Below are positions 1 to 7,330 of a DNA stretch of 32,225 nt, one piece after another (position 1 is the first letter of the stretch; each line of letters opens with the position of its first letter). The stretch covers positions 1-32,225 of the forward strand of contig CAKPRW010000004.1 of assembly GCA_934183045.1 (NCBI GenBank), in the 5' to 3' direction. Below the pieces are notes generated by a model. That model ran no database searches, was not told the DNA's origin, and worked only from the letters and a program-made list of their open reading frames with translations. The translations under genes were made by a program, and so were the position numbers. The DNA is from an uncultured Clostridia bacterium (GTDB lineage: Bacteria > Bacillota > Clostridia > TANB77 > CAG-508).

Positions 1-830
1 ATATTGGAACATCGCATATTGGTAATTTAGGTTCTAGAGAAAATATACTAAAAGCTAAACTGGAAATTTTAGAAGGAAATCAAAACCCAGTTGTAATAAT
101 TAATAACGACAATGATTTATTGCATGATTGGTATGAAAAAAATAATACAAATTGGAACATTAAAACTTATGGTATATATAATAAAAGTGACTATATTGCA
201 AGAAACATAGAATTAAATGGGGATTCTAGTAAATTTACTTGTAATATTGATAATAAAGACAGAATAGTAAACGTTCCGGTGGGTGGAGAACATTTTGTTT
301 TAAATAGTTTATGTGCTATTACAGTTGGAAAAGAGCTTGGAATAAAAGCAGAAGATATTATAAAAGGAATAGAAGAATTTTCTTTGACTCAAAAAAGAAT
401 GGAGATAAAACAATTAAATAATGGTATAAAGATTATAAATGATGCATATAATGCCAGCTTTGAATCAATGAAAGCTACATTAAACTATTTATCAGAATTT
501 AAAGACAACAGGAAAATAGCAGTATTAGGAGATATGTTTGAATTAGGAGAATATTCAGAAAAGTTACATAAAAAAGTAGGGGCAGAGGTTGCTAAAAATC
601 ATATAGATATACTAATTTGTAATGGGGAAAATTCTAAATATATTGCAGAAGAAGCAGAAAAGTGTGGCATGAAAAAGGAAAACATATATAATGCAAAGAA
701 TAAAGAAGAAATTTTAGAAATTCTAAAAAATATTTCTGAATCTAAAGATATTATTCTATTTAAGGCATCTAATGGTATGAAATTTTTTGAATTGGCAAAT
801 AAAATTACAATAGATGAATTTTGGAAGTAG
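1..830 (+). CDS. murF: UDP-N-acetylmuramoyl-tripeptide--D-alanyl-D-alanine ligase, 3' part
   Basis: This is the last 275 or so residues of MurF, open at the window's left edge; the reading frame starts at base 3. MurF is the cytoplasmic ATP-dependent ligase that adds D-Ala-D-Ala to the UDP-MurNAc-tripeptide. The visible start, IGTSHIGNLGSRENILKAKL, matches the central-domain segment that follows the P-loop region in the Mur ligase family. NDAYNASFESMKATL and AVLGDMFELGEYSEKLH are the MurF signatures at the central/C-terminal domain boundary. The N-terminal domain and P-loop lie outside the window. It is followed 49 bases later by ddl, whose product is the MurF substrate, so the two are probably one operon. 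The stop codon is TAG. Confidence 0.95.
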   Translation, partial: IGTSHIGNLGSRENILKAKLEILEGNQNPVVIINNDNDLLHDWYEKNNTNWNIKTYGIYNKSDYIARNIELNGDSSKFTCNIDNKDRIVNVPVGGEHFVLNSLCAITVGKELGIKAEDIIKGIEEFSLTQKRMEIKQLNNGIKIINDAYNASFESMKATLNYLSEFKDNRKIAVLGDMFELGEYSEKLHKKVGAEVAKNHIDILICNGENSKYIAEEAEKCGMKKENIYNAKNKEEILEILKNISESKDIILFKASNGMKFFELANKITIDEFWK

Positions 831-879
831 TTCTTGAATATATTTATACAAAGTATATTTAAACTTAAAGGAGAAAACA

Positions 880-1932
880 GTGGGCTATAAAACAAAATTA
901 GGTATTGTATTTGGTGGAATGTCAAGTGAAAACAAAGTGTCAATCATTTCAGCTAACTCTATATTACATTATTTGAACAAAGAAAAGTATATAGTATATC
1001 CAATTTATATTGACAGCAAAGGTGATTGGTGGAAAATTAATTATGATCTTAAAAAAGATATATATTATCAGCTAGAAAACAAGAAAAGTATAGAAAATAT
1101 TACACAATATATTAAAAAACTCGACATAATATTTCCAGTGCTTCATGGATTATATGGTGAAGATGGGACTATTCAAGGAATGCTAGAGATGAGTAAAATA
1201 CCATATGTTGGATGTGGAGTGTTAGCATCTAGTATTGGAATGGATAAAGTATATTCTAAAATAGTTTTTGAAAAAACAGATCTAAAGCAAGCTAAATATA
1301 AATATATCAGAAAATATAAAGCTGAATATATATATATTGATGATAAAATGAATGAAACAATATTAAAACTAAATGATATTACAAAAATTATTTCTAAAGA
1401 ATTAAAATTTCCAATGTTTGTAAAACCTTCGAATTCAGGATCAAGTGTAGGAATAAATAAAGCTGATAATATAGAAGAACTTAGTGAATATATAGAATAC
1501 GCATCAAATTTTGATGATAAAATTTTGATTGAGCAAGGCATTAACGGTAGAGAGGTAGAATGTGCAGTCTTAGGGAATCAGGAAGTTATTGCTTCTTGTG
1601 TTGGAGAAATAAAAACAGAAGAAAAATTTTATAGCTATAATGCTAAGTATAAGAGTAATCAATCTAAAATAGATATACCCGCTAAAATAGAAGAAGATCT
1701 TTCAGAAAAAATAAGAAATCAAGCTATAAAAGCATTTAAAGCTATTGACGGTAAAGGATTATCAAGAGTTGATTTTTTTATAGAAGATGGTACACAAGAA
1801 ATATATATTAATGAAATAAATACTTTGCCAGGATTTACTAATATAAGTATGTATCCAAAGCTTTTTGAAGCTTGTGGCATTTCTTATAAAGAGCTTTTAG
1901 ACAGAATTATAAAATTGGCAGTATTAAATTAG
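880..1932 (+). CDS. ddl: D-alanine--D-alanine ligase
   Basis: This encodes a 350-residue ATP-grasp ligase that joins two D-alanines for peptidoglycan synthesis. The start is GTG, chosen because AAAGGAG ends seven bases upstream. Family marks are the N-terminal FGGMSSENKVS (about residues 11-21), HGLYGEDGTIQG (89-100), the ATP-binding VKPSNSGSSVGI (181-192) and the metal-binding NEINTLPGFT near 311-320. The omega loop reads KFYSYNAKYKS (249-259). It has the Tyr/Lys pattern of ordinary D-Ala-D-Ala enzymes and not the His-containing loop of VanA-type D-Ala-D-Lac ligases, so I infer normal specificity. It has a roughly 30-residue insertion at 140-172 typical of the longer DdlA-like forms. It lies downstream of murF and is followed by two hairpins. 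Confidence 0.95.
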   Translation: MGYKTKLGIVFGGMSSENKVSIISANSILHYLNKEKYIVYPIYIDSKGDWWKINYDLKKDIYYQLENKKSIENITQYIKKLDIIFPVLHGLYGEDGTIQGMLEMSKIPYVGCGVLASSIGMDKVYSKIVFEKTDLKQAKYKYIRKYKAEYIYIDDKMNETILKLNDITKIISKELKFPMFVKPSNSGSSVGINKADNIEELSEYIEYASNFDDKILIEQGINGREVECAVLGNQEVIASCVGEIKTEEKFYSYNAKYKSNQSKIDIPAKIEEDLSEKIRNQAIKAFKAIDGKGLSRVDFFIEDGTQEIYINEINTLPGFTNISMYPKLFEACGISYKELLDRIIKLAVLN

Positions 1933-1950
1933 ATAATATTTTACAATTTA

Positions 1951-1996
1951 AAATGATGTTATTATTTTATTAATAAAATAGTAGCATCATTTTGTT
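1951..1996 (+). terminator. Hairpin after ddl
   Basis: AAATGATG at 1951 pairs with CATCATTT near 1985-1992, with imperfect AT-rich pairing between them, followed by a short T run. This is a probable intrinsic terminator for murF-ddl, about 20 bases after the stop codon. Confidence 0.55.
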
Positions 1997-2013
1997 TAAC
2001 TTATATAAATAGC

Positions 2014-2045
2014 AAAAAATCTATAAAAAGTATAGATTTTTTTTA
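2014..2045 (+). terminator. Second hairpin with T tract between ddl and dnaJ-like gene
   Basis: AAAAAATCTATA (2014-2025) and TATAGATTTTTT flank a five-base loop and run into a T tract. This is a good intrinsic terminator shape. It lies directly upstream of the promoter for the next gene, so it insulates the two units. Confidence 0.6.
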
Positions 2046-2051
2046 GATTTA

Positions 2052-2060
2052 TGATATAAT
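2052..2060 (+). promoter_or_regulatory. Extended -10 promoter of the dnaJ-like gene
   Basis: TGATATAAT is a perfect extended -10 element (TG-N-TATAAT). I see no good -35 hexamer at the right distance, as is common for extended -10 promoters. Transcription would start about 25 bases before the GGGAGG ribosome binding site region. No CIRCE-like inverted repeat is visible here. Confidence 0.55.
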
Positions 2061-2092
2061 AACCTTACCTATTTTATGGGAGGATGTTTCAA

Positions 2093-2969
2093 ATGGTTTA
2101 TAAAAATTATTACAAAATACTAGGGTTAGATACTAGTAGAGTTTCTATAGATGAAATAAAAGTTGCATATAGAGCTTCAGCTAAGAAATATCATCCGGAT
2201 TTGAATGTAGGAGATAGTTTGGCTGAAGAAAAAATAAAAGATATAAATGAAGCGTATAAAATATTATCTGTACCATCTTCAAAAAGAAAATATGATAGAA
2301 TATGGAATTCAAAATTTGCTAAAAGTCAGAAAGCTTTTTCAGGAAAAGGACAAAAGAAAGCAATATTGAATATGCTTATAGGGAATACAGAAAATAATGA
2401 TACTGAAAGAAAAAACAAAAAGACTCCAGTCAAAGGTGAAAATATAAATACGCAAATTAATATAAGTATACATGAGGCATTTTTCGGATTAGATAAAAAG
2501 ATATCTTTAAAAACTGAAACTGGAGAAGCAAAAACATATACAGTAACAATACCAGAAGGAATAAAAAATGGAGAAAAAATTAGATTAATAGGACAAGGGA
2601 AATCAGGACAAAATGGAGGAAAAAACGGAAATCTATTAATAAAAATAAATATTACGGATGATAAGAAATTTAAATTAAAAGGAAATGACATATATACTGA
2701 TTTGTTTTTAACACCTTGGGAAGCGGCATTAGGAACTAGAGCAGATATTGATGCCATAGACGAACAAACAAAAGTATACATACCTCGGAGGAGCACAAAG
2801 TGGAGAAGTTATTAAAATACCTGGAAAGGGATATAAAAACAAAAACGGACTAAGAGGTGATTTAGTAGCAGAACTAAAAATTATGGTTCCAAAGAAACTA
2901 ACTCAAGAAGAAAAGAAGATATTTGAAGAATTAAATAAAATATCAAAATTTAATCCAAGAAGCATTTAA
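2093..2969 (+). CDS. DnaJ-like (CbpA-type) J-domain co-chaperone, with a +1 recoding site
   Basis: This is a J-protein that would stimulate a DnaK-type Hsp70 in the cytoplasm. Residues 1-70 form a J domain with the HPD motif in YHPDLN. From about residue 117, TQINISIHEAFFGLDKKISL begins the DnaJ C-terminal substrate-binding domain. There is no CxxCxGxG zinc finger, so it resembles CbpA more than classical DnaJ. The start is ATG 2093, because GGGAGG at 2078-2083 is nine bases upstream; the in-frame ATG at 2084 touches that site. Read normally, the frame ends at 2815. Reading CGGA at 2786 as one glycine gives IP-G-GAQSGEVIKIPGKGYK, matching the family's IPxGTQSG segment, and about 59 further residues to TAA 2967-2969 (291 in total). 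I infer one gene, not a pseudogene, because the pattern recurs elsewhere. Confidence 0.85.
2786..2789 (+). other. CGGA +1 recoding site in dnaJ-like gene
   Basis: The frame is ATA CCT CGG A. Skipping C2786 gives ATA CCT GGA GGA GCA CAA, restoring the conserved IPxG(T/A)QSG segment at the expected length. The preceding P-site codon is CCT. Confidence 0.75.
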
Positions 2970-2993
2970 AACGGTAATTAACATAAAAAAATA

Positions 2994-3022
2994 TTGACAA
3001 AAGCCCTATTTTTAGCTATAAT
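2994..3022 (+). promoter_or_regulatory. Consensus sigma-A promoter upstream of the VirD4 unit
   Basis: TTGACA (2994-2999), a 17-base spacer and TATAAT (3017-3022) match the vegetative consensus perfectly. The first gene starts at 3085, giving a leader of roughly 55 bases. This suggests the three-gene unit 3085-5838 is transcribed strongly and constitutively. Confidence 0.85.
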
Positions 3023-3084
3023 TAAAAATAGAGTTGTAACAAATGATAAACTATGGATTAAAACATAGAAATGGGGGGAATATA

Positions 3085-3645
3085 ATGGATATTATGCAAG
3101 GTAAACACTTTAGTATAACAGATCCAGAAGGAGTAAACACAGTAATATATCAATTAAATAAAACAGAAAAGGAATTTCTAAAAGATCATCCTAAATATAC
3201 AGTAGAAAGATTAGAACATACAGAAGAAATAGTAGGTAATCTAAATAGAAAAACCTTCTATGTTAGTGAGCCTAAAAAGGAAGGAAACCAAATTGTAATA
3301 TTATCTTTTGCCAAAGATAAGGTGGTTATTAATAATGGAGTTTTAGAAGAAGACAAAGTAAAGATATCTAAAAAGCCAATGCCTTTCAAATTTGATACAA
3401 TATATTCTGAAAACTCAAATGTGTATAAAGAGGTTAATTATACTCCAAACCTAAAAAGACCAATATCAATTATAGACCCAGAAACAACAGAAGAAGTAAA
3501 GCCAACTCTTTACTTTGATGAACAAACTAATGAAGTAAAAGGAAAATGTAAGTTGAAACCATATAAGTCTTATTTCGTATTTGAAATAAGAGAGGAAAAT
3601 AATAAGCTTAATTTGTTAGGCGGAAGTCCAACAATTACAGATTAG
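3085..3645 (+). CDS. Unknown protein, first gene of the VirD4 unit
   Basis: This encodes 186 residues that I do not recognise. The start is ATG 3085 (MDIMQGKHFSITDPEGV), placed by the GGGGGGAA purine run just upstream; an in-frame ATG at 3043 has no such site. The product has no signal peptide or membrane segment. It is rich in charged residues and alternating beta-like stretches. It contains two similar phrases, SITDPEGVN near the start and SIIDPETTEE at about residue 133. This could mean two related beta modules, but the similarity is short. It is followed 12 bases later by a small gene and then by the coupling ATPase. A role alongside that ATPase is inferred only from position and the shared promoter. 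Confidence 0.75.
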   Translation: MDIMQGKHFSITDPEGVNTVIYQLNKTEKEFLKDHPKYTVERLEHTEEIVGNLNRKTFYVSEPKKEGNQIVILSFAKDKVVINNGVLEEDKVKISKKPMPFKFDTIYSENSNVYKEVNYTPNLKRPISIIDPETTEEVKPTLYFDEQTNEVKGKCKLKPYKSYFVFEIREENNKLNLLGGSPTITD

Positions 3646-3657
3646 GAGGGAATTAAA

Positions 3658-3807
3658 ATGGCAAAGCTTTATTGGCCATCAAAACAAACATTCAAATATG
3701 AGTTTAATCATGAATTAGATTTAGAAATACCGTTAATAGAAAATAAAAAGTTAAAAGGTATGGATAAAAAAGATAAAGATAAAAATGATAATGATAGAGA
3801 TATGTAA
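3658..3807 (+). CDS. Small unknown protein (49 aa) between the unknown gene and virD4
   Basis: ATG 3658 follows an AGGAGGG site by eight bases, so translation is well supported. The product starts MAKLYWPSKQTFKYEFNHEL and ends in a strongly charged tail made almost only of Lys, Asp and Asn (from KGMDKKDKDK onward). It has no membrane segment or cysteine. It lies 12 bases after the preceding gene and 32 bases before the VirD4-type gene, so it is almost certainly co-transcribed with both. I know no family for it; a small accessory factor of the coupling ATPase is a positional guess. Confidence 0.65.
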   Translation: MAKLYWPSKQTFKYEFNHELDLEIPLIENKKLKGMDKKDKDKNDNDRDM

Positions 3808-3839
3808 AAACTTTTACGAATGAAAAGTAGGTGGAATTT

Positions 3840-5838
3840 ATGAATTACAAAATAGAGGGTGCAATAAAAAGAAATAGAAAAAATTTTATTATATATGTAA
3901 TACTATGGATATTTATAGCCATAGTATTTGTTTCGCCGTTTACATATAGTTCTCATGTGGCTAAGTCAGCAGGAAGTTTTGATTTTAGTATATTTTTAGA
4001 AACATTTGGACCATCATTAGGAACACCTTTTAGTACATTTGGAAAAGTATTTTCAGATGGAGCTGGAAGTGATTACTTTTCTAACTTATTGGTGGTTACA
4101 ATATTCTACTCTGTGTTCTTTTTTATAGGTTTTGTAAGATCAGCTCCTAAAAATGAATATACTGATATCGAACATGGTTCAAGTGATTGGAGTCAAAGAG
4201 GAGAACAATACCAAATACTAAATAAAAATAAAGGAATCATTCTAGCAGAAGATAATTACTTACCTGTAGATAAAAGAGGAAATGTTAATGTATTAGTAGT
4301 TGGACGGATCAGGTTCTGGTAAATCTGCATCATATTCAATACCTAATGCATATCAGTGTTTAGGATCTTATGTATTTACAGATCCTAAAGGAGAATTATA
4401 TGATAGAACAGCAGGATATTTAAAAAGTCAAGGATATGAAATAAAAGTATTAAACTTAGTAAGACCACAATATAGTGATGGATATAACCCATTAATGCAT
4501 ATATCTTCAGAGCTAGATGTTGACGTTATAGCTAATGTTGTTGTAAAAGGTCAACAAGCAGAAGGCGGGAAATCAGATCCATATTGGGATGATATGGCTG
4601 AAATGTTATTAAAAGCTTTAATTTATTACTTAATAGCTACAAGACCAGAAGAGGAACAGAATTTAGCAAGTTGTGCTGAATTAGTAAGGGCAGCTAATAA
4701 TAATGGTGGAAGCAATTTATTAACAGAATTAATTAGTCAACTTCCATATGATCATCCAGCTAGAATGTATTATAAGTCAATAGAAATAGCACCAGAAAAA
4801 ACTTATGGATCAATATTAAGTTCATTACAATCAAAATTAGGAAAATTTGATTCAAAGGAAATTGCAGAATTAACATCAACAGATACTATAGATTTTGAAG
4901 AAATAGGTAGTAAAAAAACAGCAGTTTATGTTATATCATCAGACACACATACTGCATATGATTTCTTACTTACAATATTCTTCTCACAAATGATACAACA
5001 ACTATATGATTATGCGGATCAAAATGGTGGAAAATTAAAAGAGCAAACATTTTTTATATTAGATGAGTTTGCAAATATTGGAAAGATACCTGATTTCGAT
5101 AAAAAGATTTCAACATCAAGAAGTAGAAAAATTTCATTTAGTGTAATATTACAAAATATAGATCAGTTAGAAGCGGTATATGAAAAATCATATGAAACAA
5201 TAATGGGTAACTGTGATACACATGTATTTTTAGGAAGTAACTCATATAAAACTGTAGAATATTTTTCAAAAGCATTAGGAGAGAAAACAATAGGAAGAGA
5301 TAGTATTTCAATTAACAGAGATAGACAGAACTGGAAAACAGGAAAAAGTGTTTCAGATCAGGTTATGGCAAGAGCTTTGATGACGCCAGATGAATTGCGT
5401 AGATTAGATAATGATCAATGTATTATTTTTGAAAAAGGAATAAAACCTGTAAAAGCAAATAAATTTTATTATTTTAAGCATCCAATGGCAAAGAGATTAG
5501 CATCATGTGAAATAAGTCATAATGATATAGGAACGATAGATAGAGGAACATGGAGAAAATATAATCCATACAATCCATATGTAGAAAAAAAAGACGAGAA
5601 TGAAGTCCAAAACTTAAAAGTAGAATCTTTAGATGATTTGTTTGAAGATGAACCTGTAAAAGATAAAGCTACAGTTGCTGAAAAAAATGTTGAAAAAATA
5701 ACACCTTTAGATTTAAATGATATTACTAAAGAGGCACCAGTATTACCTCAAGAAAATGAAGATCAAGAAATGTATGATTTGCAAAAAGAATTAGAAGCGA
5801 AGTTTGATGAATTGTTTGGACCATTAGATGAGAGTTAA
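3840..5838 (+). CDS. VirD4/TraG-type coupling ATPase, with a +1 recoding site in the Walker A motif
   Basis: This is a type IV secretion coupling protein, an inner-membrane ATPase that in conjugative systems feeds DNA-protein substrates to the channel. The start is ATG 3840, preceded by AGGTGG. Two membrane helices lie at about residues 16-35 and 80-100. The Walker A segment VVG-[G]-SGSGKS is at about 153-162, and Walker B FFILDEFANIGKIPDF is at about 404-419, followed by the STSRSRKISFSVILQNIDQL segment typical of TraG/VirD4 proteins of clostridial conjugative elements. An acidic tail follows residue 570. The normal frame stops at 4322. CGGA at 4305 read as glycine joins it to the rest, giving 665 residues in all. 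The invariant P-loop is formed only after the shift. No relaxase, integrase or other transfer gene is in the window. Confidence 0.88.
4305..4308 (+). other. CGGA +1 recoding site in virD4 Walker A
   Basis: The frame is GTA GTT GGA CGG A. Skipping C4305 gives GGA GGA TCA GGT TCT GGT AAA TCT, which is GGSGSGKS, a correct P-loop. The preceding codon is GGA. Confidence 0.8.
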
Positions 5839-5853
5839 TAAGATAAAAATAAA

Positions 5854-5886
5854 AAAGAGCTACAAGTAAAATACTTGTAGCTCTTA
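5854..5886. terminator. Bidirectional terminator after virD4
   Basis: AAGAGCTACAAGTA and TACTTGTAGCTCTT form a near-perfect 14-base-pair stem with a three-base loop. There are A-rich and T-containing flanks on both sides. It sits between the ends of virD4 (plus) and the small membrane protein gene (minus) and can serve both. Confidence 0.85.
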
Positions 5887-5891
5887 AAAGT

Positions 5892-6080
5892 TTAGTCTGT
5901 AGCAACTTTAATTAATATAAATCCAAGTATTATAGCTACCAAACAAGGAAGTACAATATTATGATGTTCCATCAATAAAGCTAACTCGGATAACCGCCAG
6001 TATTTAATTGAAAGATAAATCATAAAAATACTTGGAATTATAATAAAAATGATGCCAATAATCCATAATGCCTTTTTCAT
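5892..6080 (-). CDS. Small two-helix membrane protein, unknown
   Basis: This encodes 62 residues starting MKKALWIIGIIFIII. The start is set by AAAGGAGG nine bases upstream on the minus strand, with an extended -10 promoter behind it. There are two hydrophobic segments, at about residues 5-26 and 43-58, separated by a short loop, so an integral membrane protein is expected. I do not recognise a family. Codon 29 is CGG (bases 5996-5994), followed by T, in frame with no apparent shift. This is one of the few CGG codons in the window read as an ordinary triplet. It stands alone on the minus strand between virD4 and the sbcD-like gene. Confidence 0.65.
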   Translation of the reverse strand: MKKALWIIGIIFIIIPSIFMIYLSIKYWRLSELALLMEHHNIVLPCLVAIILGFILIKVATD

Positions 6081-6117
6081 AAGATGCCTCCTTTTAAACA
6101 CAACTATAACTATATTA

Positions 6118-6146
6118 ATTATAACATATTTTATGTAAAAGAGCAA
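6118..6146 (-). promoter_or_regulatory. Promoter of the small membrane protein gene
   Basis: On the minus strand: TTGCTC, 17 bases, then TATAAT, preceded by TG one base away (TGTTATAAT, an extended -10). It is about 40 bases upstream of the ATG at 6080. Confidence 0.6.
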
Positions 6147-6172
6147 AAATACGAAAATATTTTTGCTAAATA

Positions 6173-6201
6173 TTGATAAAAATAAAAAAGTATAGTAAAA
6201 T
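6173..6201 (+). promoter_or_regulatory. Promoter of the sbcD-like/yhaN-like operon
   Basis: TTGATA (6173-6178), a 17-base spacer and TAAAAT (6196-6201). The start codon follows at 6234 with TAGGAG before it. Confidence 0.55.
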
Positions 6202-6233
6202 CAAAATTATGAAATAAAAGATAGGAGAAAATT

Positions 6234-7320
6234 ATGAAATTTGTACATATAGCAGATATGCATTTTGATAGTCCATTTGTTAACCTTTCAGATAGAGATG
6301 GTTTGGGTGATTTAAGAAGATTAGAACAACGCAAGGTTTTTAGAAAAATTATAGAATATATAAAAGAAAATGACATAAAATATTTATTTATTGCAGGTGA
6401 CTTATATGAAAATGAATATGTAAAAAGGTCAACAATAGAATATATAAATAATTTATTTAAAGAAATACCTGATACATATGTGTTTATTTCTCCTGGAAAT
6501 CATGATCCAATTATTAAAAATTCATATTATAGTCAATTTAGTTGGAACTCAAATGTTAAAATATTTAATTCAAATATAGAAAAGATAGAGACAGAAGAAG
6601 CAAATATTTACGGATATGGTTTTGATGATTTTTATTGTGTTAATAGTGGGATAGAAAGAATTGAATTAGAGAAAAATGGTAAATTAAATATATTGGAAAT
6701 ACATGGAACATTAGATGGGGCCAATATAGAAGATAAACAATATAATTCAATGTCACAAAAAATGTTATTAGAAAAAGGTTTTGACTATATTGCTATGGGA
6801 CACATACATAAAAAATATTATGATAGTAAAGGAAAACAAAAAATAGTATATCCAGGATCAACAATCTCATTAGGATTTGATGAATTAGGCGAACATGGAA
6901 TGATAGTTCGGAGAGATAGAAAAGAATGAACTAAAAACAGAATTTATACAATTAGATGAAGAAGAGTTCAAAGAGATAAATATTGATGTGACAGAATTAA
7001 ATTCTAAAGAAGATTTAGTAGAAAAAATAAATAATTTAAATATAGAAAATAATCAATATATAAAAATAGTATTGATTGGAAATAGAAATTTTGAAATAAA
7101 TACTTATGAAATCATTAAATTGGTATCAAATAATAGAATTATAAAAATAAAAGATAAAACAAAAATAGCATATGATTTAGATAAAATGGCAAATAATACA
7201 ACCTTAAAAGGATTATTTGTGCAAAAAATGTTAGAAAAACTGAATGATCAAAATATAACTAAAGAAGATAGAGAAAAACTAGAGAAAGCAATAGAGATTG
7301 GATTAGATGCGTTAGAGTAG
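6234..7320 (+). CDS. SbcD/YhaO-type DNA repair metallophosphoesterase, with a +1 recoding site
   Basis: This is a calcineurin-like phosphoesterase of the SbcD/Mre11 class that should act with the ATPase encoded 10 bases downstream in DNA end processing. Metal-binding motifs in order are ADMHFDS (D8, H10), AGDLYEN (D56), PGNHDP (N89, H90), LEIHGTLD and GHIHKK. The start ATG 6234 follows TAGGAG. Read normally the frame stops at 6929. Reading CGGA at 6909 as glycine (GMIV-G-EIEKNELKTEFIQLDEEEF) joins it to the 3' portion, ending at TAG 7318-7320, 361 residues in all. The 3' part is the C-terminal capping region, which is poorly conserved in this family and here is Lys/Asn/Glu-rich. The pair looks closer to Bacillus YhaO-YhaN than to classical SbcCD, judged by the partner. 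Confidence 0.85.
6909..6912 (+). other. CGGA +1 recoding site in sbcD-like gene
   Basis: The frame is ATA GTT CGG A. Skipping C6909 gives GTT GGA GAG ATA GAA AAG and an open frame of 136 codons to the stop just before the next gene. The unshifted frame ends at TGA eight codons later. Confidence 0.72.
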
Positions 7321-7330
7321 GAGGTGTATA

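Noticed and set aside
880..1932. Van-type D-Ala-D-Lac ligase (vancomycin resistance)
   Set aside because: The omega loop has the Tyr/Lys pattern of normal D-Ala-D-Ala ligases, and no vanH or vanX is nearby.
2084..2969. The dnaJ-like gene, virD4, sbcD-like and ZIP genes as four pseudogenes
   Set aside because: Every break has the same CGGA form, the sequence on both sides stays open and conserved, and no other damage is present. Independent decay would give mixed indels and stop codons.
6988..7320. Separate small gene downstream of the sbcD-like gene
   Set aside because: It has no ribosome binding site and is the C-terminal part of the sbcD-like protein in the shifted frame.
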